From: Planctomycetota bacterium
Lineage (GTDB): Bacteria; Planctomycetota; PUPC01; JACPCR01
DNA length: 20,754 nt
Reading direction: 5' to 3'
Assembly: GCA_030740295.1 (NCBI GenBank)
Contig: JASLXP010000882.1
Span: forward strand, 1-20,754
Shown here piece after piece: positions 1 through 9,018 of the stretch. The notes beneath the pieces were generated by a model, which worked only from the letters and a program-made list of their open reading frames with translations, ran no database searches and was not told the DNA's origin. A program made the position numbers and the translations under genes. Positions within the stretch are counted from its first letter, which is position 1. Every line of letters starts with the position of its first letter.

Positions 1-3000
1 GGTGACGATGCCCTGAAAGCCTTCTTCGATACCGCCCGCAAAAACGCACTGAAGCCTGATGCTGCCATCGACCTGCGCGTCGCATCGCTCGGGCTCTTTG
101 GCCGGCAGCCACAACAGAGAAAGAACGACATTCAGTTTCTGGGTAATCTGCTGAACAGCTCCAACCTGGCCCCGATTCAGCGGGCCACGGTTCATCGATT
201 GGCGAGTCTGAATGCTCCCGAATGTCCGGACCTGCTCCTCAAGAATTGGGAAAAGCGTGGCCCAACGCTGCGAAACCTGATCCTCGATGCGTTACTGGCG
301 CGCGTGCCGCTCACGAAGGCTTTGCTCGCTCGGGCGGAGCATTCGCAGGTGATGCGGGCAGGTATCGGCAGGTCTCGCAGGCAGGCCCTGCTGGTTCATC
401 CGAACGCATCGATTCGGGAAATGGCGGCAGCCCTCTTCACGGCAGCATCCAGTCAGACCAGGCAGGAGGCCATCGACAAGTTTCGACCCGCGCTGAAACT
501 GAAAGGAGACGTCGCAGTCGGCAGGGGGAGATTTCAAAAGCTCTGCGCGAGCTGTCATCAACTGGCCGGTACCGGCAAAGCCATTGGCCCGGATCTGATG
601 GCGTTAGGTGATAAGACCCCGAACGGCTTCCTTGTTGCCATCCTCGATCCCAATCGGGCCATCGAAGCCAGGTACGTTCAATACACCGCGCTTGATGCCG
701 ATGAAAATCTGACCTCTGGAATTCTTGCCGAGGAGACAGCGAACAGCATCACGTTTGTAACTGCTCAGGGCGAGCGAAAAACGCTGCTGAGACGCGACAT
801 CGCTGCCCTCAAAAGCAGCGGTGTCTCTCTGATGCCGGAGGGATTGCAGGCCGGCCTCAAAGAGCAGGACTTCGCTGACCTGGTTGCTTTTCTCGTCGCC
901 ACCACAAACTCGACGCCGAGGAAGGAATTCAGAAACAACGTTCCCGAGAAGATCGTCCAGGCGGAGGATGGATCGCTGTCGCTGCCTGCCGCGGCCAGTG
1001 AGGTCTACGGCCCCAGGATCATTTTCGAGCAGAAGTATCGAAACCTTGGCTACTGGACCAGCCCGGACGCGCGGGGTGAGTGGTCTGGCGAGGTAACGAA
1101 AGGCGGAGAGTTTAACGTCTGGATGGATTGGGCTCTCGCCGAATCGGGGCGGAACACGATGGTGCTGCGCATCGCAGGACAGGACGTCGTGTTTCGAGTG
1201 CCATCAACCAGGAGCTGGGACGTTTATCGCTGGCAGAAGTTTGGCACTGTCAAGATGGGGCCTGGCGACTTTCGAGTTGTAGCTCAATCTGTTGGAGCCT
1301 TGAAGGGGCCACTCATTGATTTGCGCACAATCAGACTGCTGCCGCCGGATTCAAAAGCCCCCGCGCCAACACCTCCTCCGCCACCCGCAAGAAAGGTCTC
1401 ATCTCCGCAGCAGCCATTGCCGCCTTCGGCCAATCAACCCGCGCTGGTCGAAGCCGAAGAGGACGGCTCACTGCGCCTTCTGGCTTCGAACGCGCAGCTC
1501 ATCGGCGACCGAATCGGTTACGTGAAATCCATGCGGTGCATCGGCTGGTGGATTCAGGCGACTGACCACGCCAAGTGGAACGTGAACATCCCGGAGACTC
1601 GTCAGTACGACGTCTATCTCGAATGGGCCATACCCGACAACATGGCCGGCAACAGATTCGTCATTGATGTGGAAGGACGACGTGGCCTGACGGGCAGGAT
1701 TTCGAGCACGGGCAGTTTCAAGAAATACAGAAACCAAAAGTTCGGATCGATAATTCTGAACGCCGGCCGGCAGGTCATCGCGATGTGGCCGGACGCTCCT
1801 GTCAAGGGCGAGCTCGCAGACCTGCGAATGGTTCATCTCAGGCCTGCGAAGTCCGAGCTCGAACCGGTCACCATTGCGCAGCCGATGCATCCGCTCATCC
1901 CCATCGGCACTGCGAAGATTGATATCACCCCTTCGTACCCGGTCACGCTCGCAGGCTATGCGGGACGACGACAGGAGACGGACCAAGTCGTCAACAGGCT
2001 CTGGGTGCGCGCCCTCGCAATGGGCGATGATGATCCGGCCGTCATTCTGGCTGTCGAGAATTGCGGCGTGCCATCGTACCTCACGGAGAAGGTGGCCGAG
2101 GCGCTCAGAAAGTCATCGGGGATAAAACGAGAGAGATTCCTGGTCTGTTCCACGCACACGCACAACGCGCCCACGCTGGTCGGCTTCGCGGTCGGGATGT
2201 ATGGCGATTCTCTACCTGCCGAGCAGCGGCAGCGAACCGCCCGTTACACGGAGGAGTTGGCCGCCCACATGGTGAAAGCAGCCGGGGCCGCATTGGAGGC
2301 CCGCAAACCAGCGAGGCTTGCGTGGACGCAGGGCATGGCCGGCTTCGGCGGCAACCGGCGGGCTTTGCGGGGCGAACGTTGGCGAGGCTTTGGGTTCCAG
2401 CGGGATGGCGTGGTCGATCACAGTCTTCCCCTCCTGGTCGCGGTCGACGAAGAGAGCATGCCTTTCGCCCTCGTAGCGAACTACGCCTGCCACTGCACTA
2501 CGATGGGCGCGTCTCGAAATCTCTGCGGCGACTGGGCGGGCTTTGCTTCGCAGTTCATGGAAGAGAATCATCCGGGTGCGGTCGCAATGATGACAATCGG
2601 CTGCGGTGCTGATATCGGCCCGCAGCCGACGGGCGCAGTGCAACACGCTCGAAGGCACGGCCGAGAGATCGCCAGGGAAGTAAAACGCCTTCTGAAGACG
2701 CCGCTGCAGCCGCTCACGCCGAAGCTCTCGGCCACCTTCAAGAAAGTCAGACTCCCCTTTGCTCAGTCGCTTCCCCGCGAGCACTGGCAGCGTTACGCCG
2801 GACAGAACAACACGAACGGCTACCGGGCCCGTCACCTGATCAAACGGTTCGATGCCGGTAGTGGCCCGATATCGCATCTCGAATATCCGATCGCAGCGTG
2901 GTCGTTTGGCGAAGATCTGACGATGGTCTTTCTTGGCGGTGAGGTGGTCGTGGATTATGCGCTCCTGCTCAAACAGAGGCTTGACCCCAAACGTCTCTGG

Positions 3001-4950
3001 GTTTCGTCTTACTCCAATGATGTCCCCTGTTACATACCCACGAAACGGATTCTTCGGGAGGGTGGTTACGAAGCTGGTTCTTCGATGGTCCTTTACGGGC
3101 AGCCGTCGAGCTTTGCACCCGAGGTGGAGAAGATCGTCATGGATGGCGTTCAGTCGGTGGTATCGCCTGCGTTCAAGTCCGTGAGCAAAGAAGTCGATTC
3201 TCTGACGAATAAACTCACCATCCGTAAGACCGCCGCTGCAAAACAGCCGGCAAGCATCCGCCCCGGCGACAACGGCATGCTCGTCCTTTCCGCGACGGAT
3301 GCACGCATCCAGGGGCCTTCCATTCGATACAGCGAAGAGCATCGTGTTCTGGCCTTCTGGTTTTCTGATGAAGATACTGCAACCTGGGAGCTCGAAACGA
3401 AAGAGCCCGGCAAGTATCAGGTCATCCTCGAATGGGCCGTGACACCGCAGGATGCCGGCAAGGTGTGTTCGCTGAGTTTTGGCGGCAAGAAACTCGAGGC
3501 AGAAATCGCAGACACCGGCGGCTGGGGACGCTACCGGCAGGCGACAGTTGGCGAGGTCGAACTCGCTGCCGGCACACACACACTTGTCTGCCGTTCCGCC
3601 AAAAAGATGACAAGAGGAGCTCTTATGGATCTGCGTACGATTGCCCTGTCGCCCACGTCTGATTGGAAGGCCGGGATGGCCTCCGCCGACATCACACCGA
3701 CCACGCCCATTCTCATGCAGGGATACGCCAACCGAGTTGCGGAGTCGCGGGGCGCATCGGATCGGATTTACGCGAAGACGCTTTTCATCGAGCACGCGAA
3801 AGGAGATGGAGCCCTGCTGGTCACCGCGGATGTGTGCGTCTTGAGAGCCGGCTTTGTGAAGAAGCTCTGCGCAAGTATCACCGAAAAGACCGGCTTGGAG
3901 CGCGGCAAAATCATGGTCAACGCATCACACACCCACGCGGGCCCCGTGCTCGGCAGGGATGATCTCTTTCGCTACAAACTGAGTCCCGATGAAAGAAAGC
4001 ACATCGAGGATTTCGAAGCGCACTTCATCCAGTTGGTGACCGGTGCCGCGGACAAGGCCATGAAGAGCGCCGCGCCGGCACATCTTTCGTGGGCCAAAGG
4101 CAAGACAAACATCGCGGCTAACCGGCGACGCAAAGTCGATGGCAGAATGAGGATGTCCCCGAACCCGAAAGGATACGTTGACCGAGATGTCCCGGTTCTG
4201 CGTATCGCCGATCCCGCAGGCAACACACTCGGGGTCCTGTTCGGCTGCGCATGCCACTGCACCACGCTGACCGACGCTCAGACCAGGATAAGCGGTGACT
4301 ACGCCGGATACGCACGGCAGTATCTTGAAACACGTTTTGATGGTATCCAGGCGATGTTCATGACCGGTTGCGGTGGGAGCGCCAATCCCAACCCGCGCGG
4401 AACACTGACCCTGGCCCGCCAGCATGGCCACAGCCTGGGCATCGAAGTCGCTCGGATTCTCGGCGGCAAACTGCAAGAGGTGACCGGGCCGTTCACGACT
4501 GCCTTCGAGCAGGTCGACCTCCCACTGCAATCGTTTTCCCTCAGAGTGCTTGAACGCATGGCCAGAGGGCCGGTATGGCAATCCTACAATGGCCGACGGA
4601 TGTTGAAGGAAGCGAAGGAAGGACGGAATCTGCCAACTTCCTATCGTGCGCCGGTCGCCTTCTGGCGCTTCGGAAACTCCCTTTCACTGATCGGCCTGCC
4701 CGGCGAGATTGTGGGCGAATACGTACCGCTCATTCAGAGAGCGATCAAGGATGAGCCGCTTTGGATCTCGGCTTACAACAACGATGTCTTCGGCTACCTG
4801 CCAACCAAATCAATCCTCGAAGAAGGCGGTTACGAAACCCGCGGCCTTGTCGTAGAGATGGGTTTCTTCAGCCCGGCGGCCGAGGATGTTCTGATCAACA
4901 AAGTCGTGGAGTTGGAGAAGAAGCTCGAAGAGAAGGTGCGAGCCGATTGA
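1..4950 (+). CDS. Haem c / tandem neutral-ceramidase-like multidomain protein (5' end outside window)
   Basis: The reading frame is open from base 1, so the true start is upstream. The TTG at 199 is only the first in-window start-like codon. At least 1649 residues are visible; numbering here is from base 1. Residues 1-165 are helical and HEAT-like. A c-type haem domain follows, with CASCH at 182-186 (nt 544-558) and a probable Met axial ligand in SLMPEGL (nt 826-846), as in the Pirellula/Verrucomicrobium-type haem-binding domain. Three related beta-sandwich, carbohydrate-binding-like modules lie at nt ~949-1347, ~1441-1860 and ~3262-3655. A Pro-rich linker (1348-1440) separates the first two. 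Two neutral/alkaline ceramidase-like domains span ~1894-3200 and ~3661-4920. Each keeps an HTH motif (2155-2163; 3928-3936), CHCTT, a GE motif (Glu at 2941 and 4705) and a Tyr before PTK (3031 and 4795). Such proteins are normally exported; the signal peptide would be outside the window. The substrate is unknown. Confidence 0.9.
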   Translation, partial: GDDALKAFFDTARKNALKPDAAIDLRVASLGLFGRQPQQRKNDIQFLGNLLNSSNLAPIQRATVHRLASLNAPECPDLLLKNWEKRGPTLRNLILDALLARVPLTKALLARAEHSQVMRAGIGRSRRQALLVHPNASIREMAAALFTAASSQTRQEAIDKFRPALKLKGDVAVGRGRFQKLCASCHQLAGTGKAIGPDLMALGDKTPNGFLVAILDPNRAIEARYVQYTALDADENLTSGILAEETANSITFVTAQGERKTLLRRDIAALKSSGVSLMPEGLQAGLKEQDFADLVAFLVATTNSTPRKEFRNNVPEKIVQAEDGSLSLPAAASEVYGPRIIFEQKYRNLGYWTSPDARGEWSGEVTKGGEFNVWMDWALAESGRNTMVLRIAGQDVVFRVPSTRSWDVYRWQKFGTVKMGPGDFRVVAQSVGALKGPLIDLRTIRLLPPDSKAPAPTPPPPPARKVSSPQQPLPPSANQPALVEAEEDGSLRLLASNAQLIGDRIGYVKSMRCIGWWIQATDHAKWNVNIPETRQYDVYLEWAIPDNMAGNRFVIDVEGRRGLTGRISSTGSFKKYRNQKFGSIILNAGRQVIAMWPDAPVKGELADLRMVHLRPAKSELEPVTIAQPMHPLIPIGTAKIDITPSYPVTLAGYAGRRQETDQVVNRLWVRALAMGDDDPAVILAVENCGVPSYLTEKVAEALRKSSGIKRERFLVCSTHTHNAPTLVGFAVGMYGDSLPAEQRQRTARYTEELAAHMVKAAGAALEARKPARLAWTQGMAGFGGNRRALRGERWRGFGFQRDGVVDHSLPLLVAVDEESMPFALVANYACHCTTMGASRNLCGDWAGFASQFMEENHPGAVAMMTIGCGADIGPQPTGAVQHARRHGREIAREVKRLLKTPLQPLTPKLSATFKKVRLPFAQSLPREHWQRYAGQNNTNGYRARHLIKRFDAGSGPISHLEYPIAAWSFGEDLTMVFLGGEVVVDYALLLKQRLDPKRLWVSSYSNDVPCYIPTKRILREGGYEAGSSMVLYGQPSSFAPEVEKIVMDGVQSVVSPAFKSVSKEVDSLTNKLTIRKTAAAKQPASIRPGDNGMLVLSATDARIQGPSIRYSEEHRVLAFWFSDEDTATWELETKEPGKYQVILEWAVTPQDAGKVCSLSFGGKKLEAEIADTGGWGRYRQATVGEVELAAGTHTLVCRSAKKMTRGALMDLRTIALSPTSDWKAGMASADITPTTPILMQGYANRVAESRGASDRIYAKTLFIEHAKGDGALLVTADVCVLRAGFVKKLCASITEKTGLERGKIMVNASHTHAGPVLGRDDLFRYKLSPDERKHIEDFEAHFIQLVTGAADKAMKSAAPAHLSWAKGKTNIAANRRRKVDGRMRMSPNPKGYVDRDVPVLRIADPAGNTLGVLFGCACHCTTLTDAQTRISGDYAGYARQYLETRFDGIQAMFMTGCGGSANPNPRGTLTLARQHGHSLGIEVARILGGKLQEVTGPFTTAFEQVDLPLQSFSLRVLERMARGPVWQSYNGRRMLKEAKEGRNLPTSYRAPVAFWRFGNSLSLIGLPGEIVGEYVPLIQRAIKDEPLWISAYNNDVFGYLPTKSILEEGGYETRGLVVEMGFFSPAAEDVLINKVVELEKKLEEKVRAD

Positions 4951-4959
4951 GCACTCGCA

Positions 4960-5793
4960 TTACGGTCCAACATAGCCTTTGCTTTTCAGCATGGGTGCGA
5001 TATCGGTACCTTTTGCGTCGGGCTTAACCGTCTCTGCCTCTACAACGATCAGCGCATCCGCGTCATCACCATAAGGGCCTCGAGCCAATACTTCGCCGCC
5101 CGGACCTACCGCGAGGGAACAGCCGATGACTTTGCGTCCTGACCACGGCCCCGCGTCCAGCCAGCCGACGTTGCTGACGCCGACGATGGTCAGATCGTAC
5201 AGCCGTGCCAATTCGGTGTAGGAGTCGAGCCAGAGTTTGCCGTAAGGCTCTTTTTCATCGTCGTGATCTGCATCCACTGCCCAGGCGGAAGGAGAGAGAA
5301 TCAGGCGAGCGCCCATCCGTGCCTGCACGTGGGAGATGGCTTGTGAATCTCCGAAGTTGTCCGCACAGATGTTGATGGCAACTTTGCCGAGTTCGGTGTC
5401 CGCCACGGTGAGCCGATCGCCGATGGAATAAACGTCGTGCGCGATGCTGAGCTCGTTTATCTTTCGATGCAGGGACAACAGTTCACCGTTCGGTGCGATC
5501 AGGATCGCCGAGTTGAACAGTCGTTCCCCGTCCCGCTCTACGAGCCCCGCCACCACATGGATTTCGTTTTCGCTGGCGGCGTCACTGAGTGTCTGGCAGT
5601 GCGCGCCCGGAATCGGCTGCGCGTGTTCGTGCGCGCTGGGATGGGTCCAGCCCAGGTCCATACACTCAGGCAGCACGATAAACGTGCAGCCGAGATCCGC
5701 TGCTTCCCGAATCCGGTTAACGGCTCGGGCCAGATTTGATTTTTGCTGGCCACCCTCCACCAGGATTTGGGCCATGGCAATTTTTGATGACAT
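4960..5793 (-). CDS. Carbon-nitrogen hydrolase (nitrilase superfamily)
   Basis: This is a 277-aa cytoplasmic amidase/nitrilase-fold enzyme that hydrolyses a non-peptide C-N bond. The Glu-Lys-Cys triad is visible: Glu43 in LPECMD, Lys111 in HRKI and Cys143 in NICADN. The length fits a single-domain family member. The frame stays open up to an ATG at 5841, which would add MRITHYSLLVTHYASS. That extension is encoded entirely by the heptamer repeat array and does not look like protein, so I place the start at the ATG at 5793, just before the first conserved strand (KIAMAQI). No Shine-Dalgarno sequence precedes either start. The stop lies 9 bp from the stop of the converging ceramidase-like gene, and no terminator hairpin is visible between them. 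The substrate cannot be deduced; aliphatic amidase, N-carbamoyl amino-acid hydrolase or omega-amidase type are all possible. Confidence 0.9.
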   Translation of the reverse strand: MSSKIAMAQILVEGGQQKSNLARAVNRIREAADLGCTFIVLPECMDLGWTHPSAHEHAQPIPGAHCQTLSDAASENEIHVVAGLVERDGERLFNSAILIAPNGELLSLHRKINELSIAHDVYSIGDRLTVADTELGKVAINICADNFGDSQAISHVQARMGARLILSPSAWAVDADHDDEKEPYGKLWLDSYTELARLYDLTIVGVSNVGWLDAGPWSGRKVIGCSLAVGPGGEVLARGPYGDDADALIVVEAETVKPDAKGTDIAPMLKSKGYVGP

Positions 5794-5800
5794 GGAAGAT

Positions 5801-5842
5801 GCGTAATGAGTAACAAGTAATGAGTAATGAGTAATGCGCAAT
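5801..5842 (-). repeat. Tandem array of six ATTACNN heptamers (left, inverted arm)
   Basis: Read on the minus strand, the six consecutive 7-bp units are ATTGCGC, ATTACTC, ATTACTC, ATTACTT, GTTACTC and ATTACGC. The array ends 7 bp before the chosen start of the nitrilase-family gene and lies in its probable leader. Read through in frame, it encodes a spurious peptide (THY/ITH-type). The same units appear in opposite orientation at 5981-6008. Confidence 0.85.
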
Positions 5843-5980
5843 CGTCTTTGCGACCAACGGTCGGTGAAACCAGGTGCTGCTGTCGGGTGACCTGAAACTC
5901 CTAACTAAGATGTTTCAACAGGGCTTGGCAATATCTGAGATTCCAACTGCAGATCAGTCTGATACAGTCTGCATGTTCAG
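5843..5980. promoter_or_regulatory. Spacer between divergent genes, framed by inverted heptamer arrays
   Basis: This 138-bp stretch lies between the divergently transcribed nitrilase-family and GH42-like genes, so it should hold both promoters. I see no convincing -35/-10 pair. It contains two short direct copies of the form GAT-CAGTCT (AGATCAGTCT at 5951-5960 and GATACAGTCT at 5961-5970). The role is inferred from position only. Confidence 0.3.
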
Positions 5981-6008
5981 ATTACGTATTACGTATTACT
6001 CATTACGT
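5981..6008 (+). repeat. Tandem array of four ATTACNN heptamers (right arm)
   Basis: Four perfectly phased 7-bp units lie on the plus strand: ATTACGT, ATTACGT, ATTACTC and ATTACGT. The array ends 19 bp before the ATG of the GH42-like gene at 6028. With the array at 5801-5842 it forms a divergent (inverted) pair separated by about 138 bp, so the two divergent genes carry the same repeat, in the same orientation relative to their starts, in their leaders. Confidence 0.85.
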
Positions 6009-6027
6009 CCATCAACCGTTCCGCCGT

Positions 6028-9018
6028 ATGCAATCAACCATCCTCTCGACTCTTCTTTCCGTCACTCTTCTCTGCACCTGTTCCTTTGCGGAATCCTTTT
6101 CGCCGCACGTGGTGGTGGCGGAGGGTGAGAAGTTCGTTCCGCAGGATGATCGTGGCTGGCGCATCACGCGACAGGACGACACGTATGCCAGCCATAGCTA
6201 CGGCGGCATGTGGATGACTCACGGTGGATGCCTTGGCGCGTCACATGACAGCGTCGATTCAGTGGCCACATCGATTGTCTCACTGCCCGCGGATGGCGAA
6301 TATCGCGTGTGGAGCAAATACCAGGCGATGCCGTATTTCAGCTACCTGCACAGAATCGAGATCGTGCAGAACAACAAGACCGTGTACTCACATGTGTATG
6401 GCGGCGAAAAAACAGATCGGTTGTGGAGCTTCAGTGCGAAGAGCAACGTCCTATGGTGGCCGTGGGGTGTGGATCACGACGCTGCTGAGGCGCCCGCGAG
6501 AACAGCCCGGCTCGATGCGGGCCGAGCGGAGATTCGCCTGATTACGGTAAAGAATCCAGACCGCGGTGCGGACCGCTTCATCGATTTCGTCGTGCTGACC
6601 ACGAGCAAGAAAGATACCTACCTCGGCCACAAGCCGTACCGAGTCGGCTCGCCATTCACGAACGAAGCTTTCGCCGCGACCAGGGTCTTCATGAGGTTCC
6701 AAAACAAATCCAAAGCGCCGGCCAAGATCACTCTCCGCCGGGCAGGACATTACCAGCCTAGCTACGGCGGCGCGAGCGCAAGTTACCCTGAAATCGCGGT
6801 GGCGCCTGACAAGTGGAGCAACTGGTTCAATTTCGGGCCTTTCTGCCGGCTCGTGCACAACGAAGGCTTATGGCTTTCCGTTAAAGGAGCCGATGTTGTC
6901 CCGATTCAAATCGCACAGGATGTCAGTGGTGAACAGATTGTCGGGGACCTGAAAGTCCCAAATGGCGAAGCCATCAATATCCCGATCGACATCACCTGGA
7001 ATCCCGAGGCGCGGGTCAAGACAAGCCGGCAACTGGCCTCCGAACTGATCGAAAAATCCAAGACCTGGCGCAAGGCCAACAGCGGTAAGAAGCCCAGCCA
7101 CATCCTTTTCTATGGTGCTTTCCGCGGCAAGGGTGACTGGGTTATGCAGATGAAAGACGCGCTCGGGTACAACACCATGCTGCCCGACAAATACGAGCAT
7201 GTGAAGCGAGACGGTTATCACACCCACGCTGGCAATGAAGCCCGAATCAAGAGCCTTGCCGCCAGTTTGAAGGAAAAGGAAAACTTCCGAGTGTTAAGCT
7301 TCGGCGATGAGATCCACCTCGGCCGCATCAACTACAAAGACCCGGACAATCTGAAGAAATTCCATGACTGGCTGGATGCGAAAAAGCTGAAGAAAAGAGA
7401 CCTCGGCGTTAAACCGGAAGACGCGCCGCTGCTCGGCCCGCGAGCGGTGACCAACGAAAAGACGCGCCGACTCGTCTGGTATTCGCAACTGTTTAATGAA
7501 GAAGAACGATTCGCTCACTACCGCAGCCTGACCGAGCTTGCACAAAAGGTCATCGGGCCGCATGTCCTCACCGGAGCGAATTATTCACCACATCACCTGG
7601 CTCTGTGCTATGGGCCAGTCTACAAGTGGGTCGATATCTTCAAGCACCAGGGCATGAGCATGTTCTGGACTGAGGACTACATCTTCAGCGTGCCAGAAGC
7701 CCCGCAGATCATTTCGTGGATGTTCGCCCAGATTCAGTGCGGGGTGAAATATCACAACCAGCCAGTGCACTTTTACGTGATGCCCCACGCGCCCGGGCAA
7801 CTGCCCGGCTTCCTGCGGCGTAACATGATCTTTTCCGTCGGGGCCGGTGCGCTTCACATCGACAACTTCTGGATCGGCCCTCAAGAAAACTTCACCGAAA
7901 ACTACGTGGCGTGGGGAGAGGACGATACCTTCAAAGCGTTGCACGATGCCATCTATGAAACAGCCGAAGTCGAACCTTATCTCATCGGCAGTAAGCCGCG
8001 CCCCGCGCAGGTAGCGATCATTCTCAGCAAGGCCACCGACTTCAACGAGTCACGCCTCATGATCGAAAAGAGCAAAGATCCCCTTGCTGCCGATTCCAGA
8101 AATGCGCCGAAGAAACTGAACCAGATTCTCTGCAGAAAAGATCAGCAGATGCTCTACCTTGCGCTCCGGCATACGCAGCATGAGGTCGACCTGATCACTG
8201 AGGACGACATCGTCGATCTCGAAATCCTCGATAGATACAAAGCTGTCTACTTCGCTGGAGAGTGGGTCGACAACCGCATCCTCAAGCCGCTCAAAAGTTG
8301 GGTGAGGAAGGGCGGCGTCTTCTTTGCCACCGCGGGTCTCGGGCACAGGAATCAGTTCGACGAGCCGGAAGAAGGCATGCTCGACCTGCTCGGATTGAAA
8401 GCCGCCACTCTCACCAAAAACGCGGTGATCATTCGCACGCAGCTCGAGCTTCCCATTCTCCCTGCCATCGACACCATGGATTTCGAGGGCGCAAAGATCG
8501 AGGCCATCGGGATGAAGCAGGTGCTCACCACGCGCAAGGCCAAACCCATTGCCCACTGGCCCGACGGCACAGCGGCGGCCACCGTTTACGAATACGGGAA
8601 GGGCAAGGCCATCGCGGTCGGTACCCTTGCCGGCAATACGCACATGAAGACCGCTGTCAAAGCCCAGCCATGGCCTCGCGGAGGACGCAAATCTGTCTAC
8701 AACCCCGTGGACTTCAGCGAAGCCACCACACGCCTCGTACGACTGGGTATCGAACCCGGGCTTGAGAGGCAGGTCGAGTGTTCCAATCCATTTGTGGAAG
8801 CAATAGTCCGCGACAGCGAGAGGGGAACACTCGTAACTCTGGTCAATTGGACAAACCAGCCCGTGAATGGCCTGAAGGTGAAAGTCCGGATGCCTGCCAG
8901 ACCTGCCCAGATCCGCTCTGTGAGCCAGAACAAGTCGCTTGGAACAGATTTTCAGGATGGTTTCGTTCTGTTCCAGACCGACTTGAAGGAGGCGGATTTT
9001 GTTGTTCTGCAGCGCTGA
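6028..9018 (+). CDS. Secreted GH42-like putative glycoside hydrolase (996 aa)
   Basis: An N-terminal signal peptide (residues 1-21, cleavage probably after CSFA) points to export. Residues ~28-191 form a carbohydrate-binding-like beta-sandwich (EYRVWSKY ... DRFIDFVVLT). Residues ~205-330 look like a second beta domain. Residues ~340-650 look like a TIM barrel, with candidate catalytic acids Glu428 (SFGDEIHLG) and Glu549 (MFWTEDY). Residues ~657-790 resemble the glutamine-amidotransferase-like trimerisation domain of GH42 beta-galactosidases (AVYFAGEWVDN, WVRKGGVFFATAG). The C-terminus (~922-996) is a small beta domain. The overall order matches GH42/GHA-type enzymes, but sequence signatures are weak, so the family and substrate are inferences. 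The ATG at 6028 has no Shine-Dalgarno sequence but directly precedes the signal peptide. The gene diverges from the nitrilase-family gene. Confidence 0.8.
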   Translation: MQSTILSTLLSVTLLCTCSFAESFSPHVVVAEGEKFVPQDDRGWRITRQDDTYASHSYGGMWMTHGGCLGASHDSVDSVATSIVSLPADGEYRVWSKYQAMPYFSYLHRIEIVQNNKTVYSHVYGGEKTDRLWSFSAKSNVLWWPWGVDHDAAEAPARTARLDAGRAEIRLITVKNPDRGADRFIDFVVLTTSKKDTYLGHKPYRVGSPFTNEAFAATRVFMRFQNKSKAPAKITLRRAGHYQPSYGGASASYPEIAVAPDKWSNWFNFGPFCRLVHNEGLWLSVKGADVVPIQIAQDVSGEQIVGDLKVPNGEAINIPIDITWNPEARVKTSRQLASELIEKSKTWRKANSGKKPSHILFYGAFRGKGDWVMQMKDALGYNTMLPDKYEHVKRDGYHTHAGNEARIKSLAASLKEKENFRVLSFGDEIHLGRINYKDPDNLKKFHDWLDAKKLKKRDLGVKPEDAPLLGPRAVTNEKTRRLVWYSQLFNEEERFAHYRSLTELAQKVIGPHVLTGANYSPHHLALCYGPVYKWVDIFKHQGMSMFWTEDYIFSVPEAPQIISWMFAQIQCGVKYHNQPVHFYVMPHAPGQLPGFLRRNMIFSVGAGALHIDNFWIGPQENFTENYVAWGEDDTFKALHDAIYETAEVEPYLIGSKPRPAQVAIILSKATDFNESRLMIEKSKDPLAADSRNAPKKLNQILCRKDQQMLYLALRHTQHEVDLITEDDIVDLEILDRYKAVYFAGEWVDNRILKPLKSWVRKGGVFFATAGLGHRNQFDEPEEGMLDLLGLKAATLTKNAVIIRTQLELPILPAIDTMDFEGAKIEAIGMKQVLTTRKAKPIAHWPDGTAAATVYEYGKGKAIAVGTLAGNTHMKTAVKAQPWPRGGRKSVYNPVDFSEATTRLVRLGIEPGLERQVECSNPFVEAIVRDSERGTLVTLVNWTNQPVNGLKVKVRMPARPAQIRSVSQNKSLGTDFQDGFVLFQTDLKEADFVVLQR

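Noticed and set aside
199..201. TTG at 199 as the true start of the first gene
   Set aside because: The frame is open to base 1 with coherent protein sequence, so the gene begins outside the window.
2212..3795. 527-aa minus-strand ORF inside the ceramidase-like gene
   Set aside because: It is antisense to a strongly supported coding frame, contains no recognisable domain and arises from high GC.
5801..6008. CRISPR-like array at the heptamer repeats
   Set aside because: Units are 7 bp and directly tandem, with no spacers and no cas genes.
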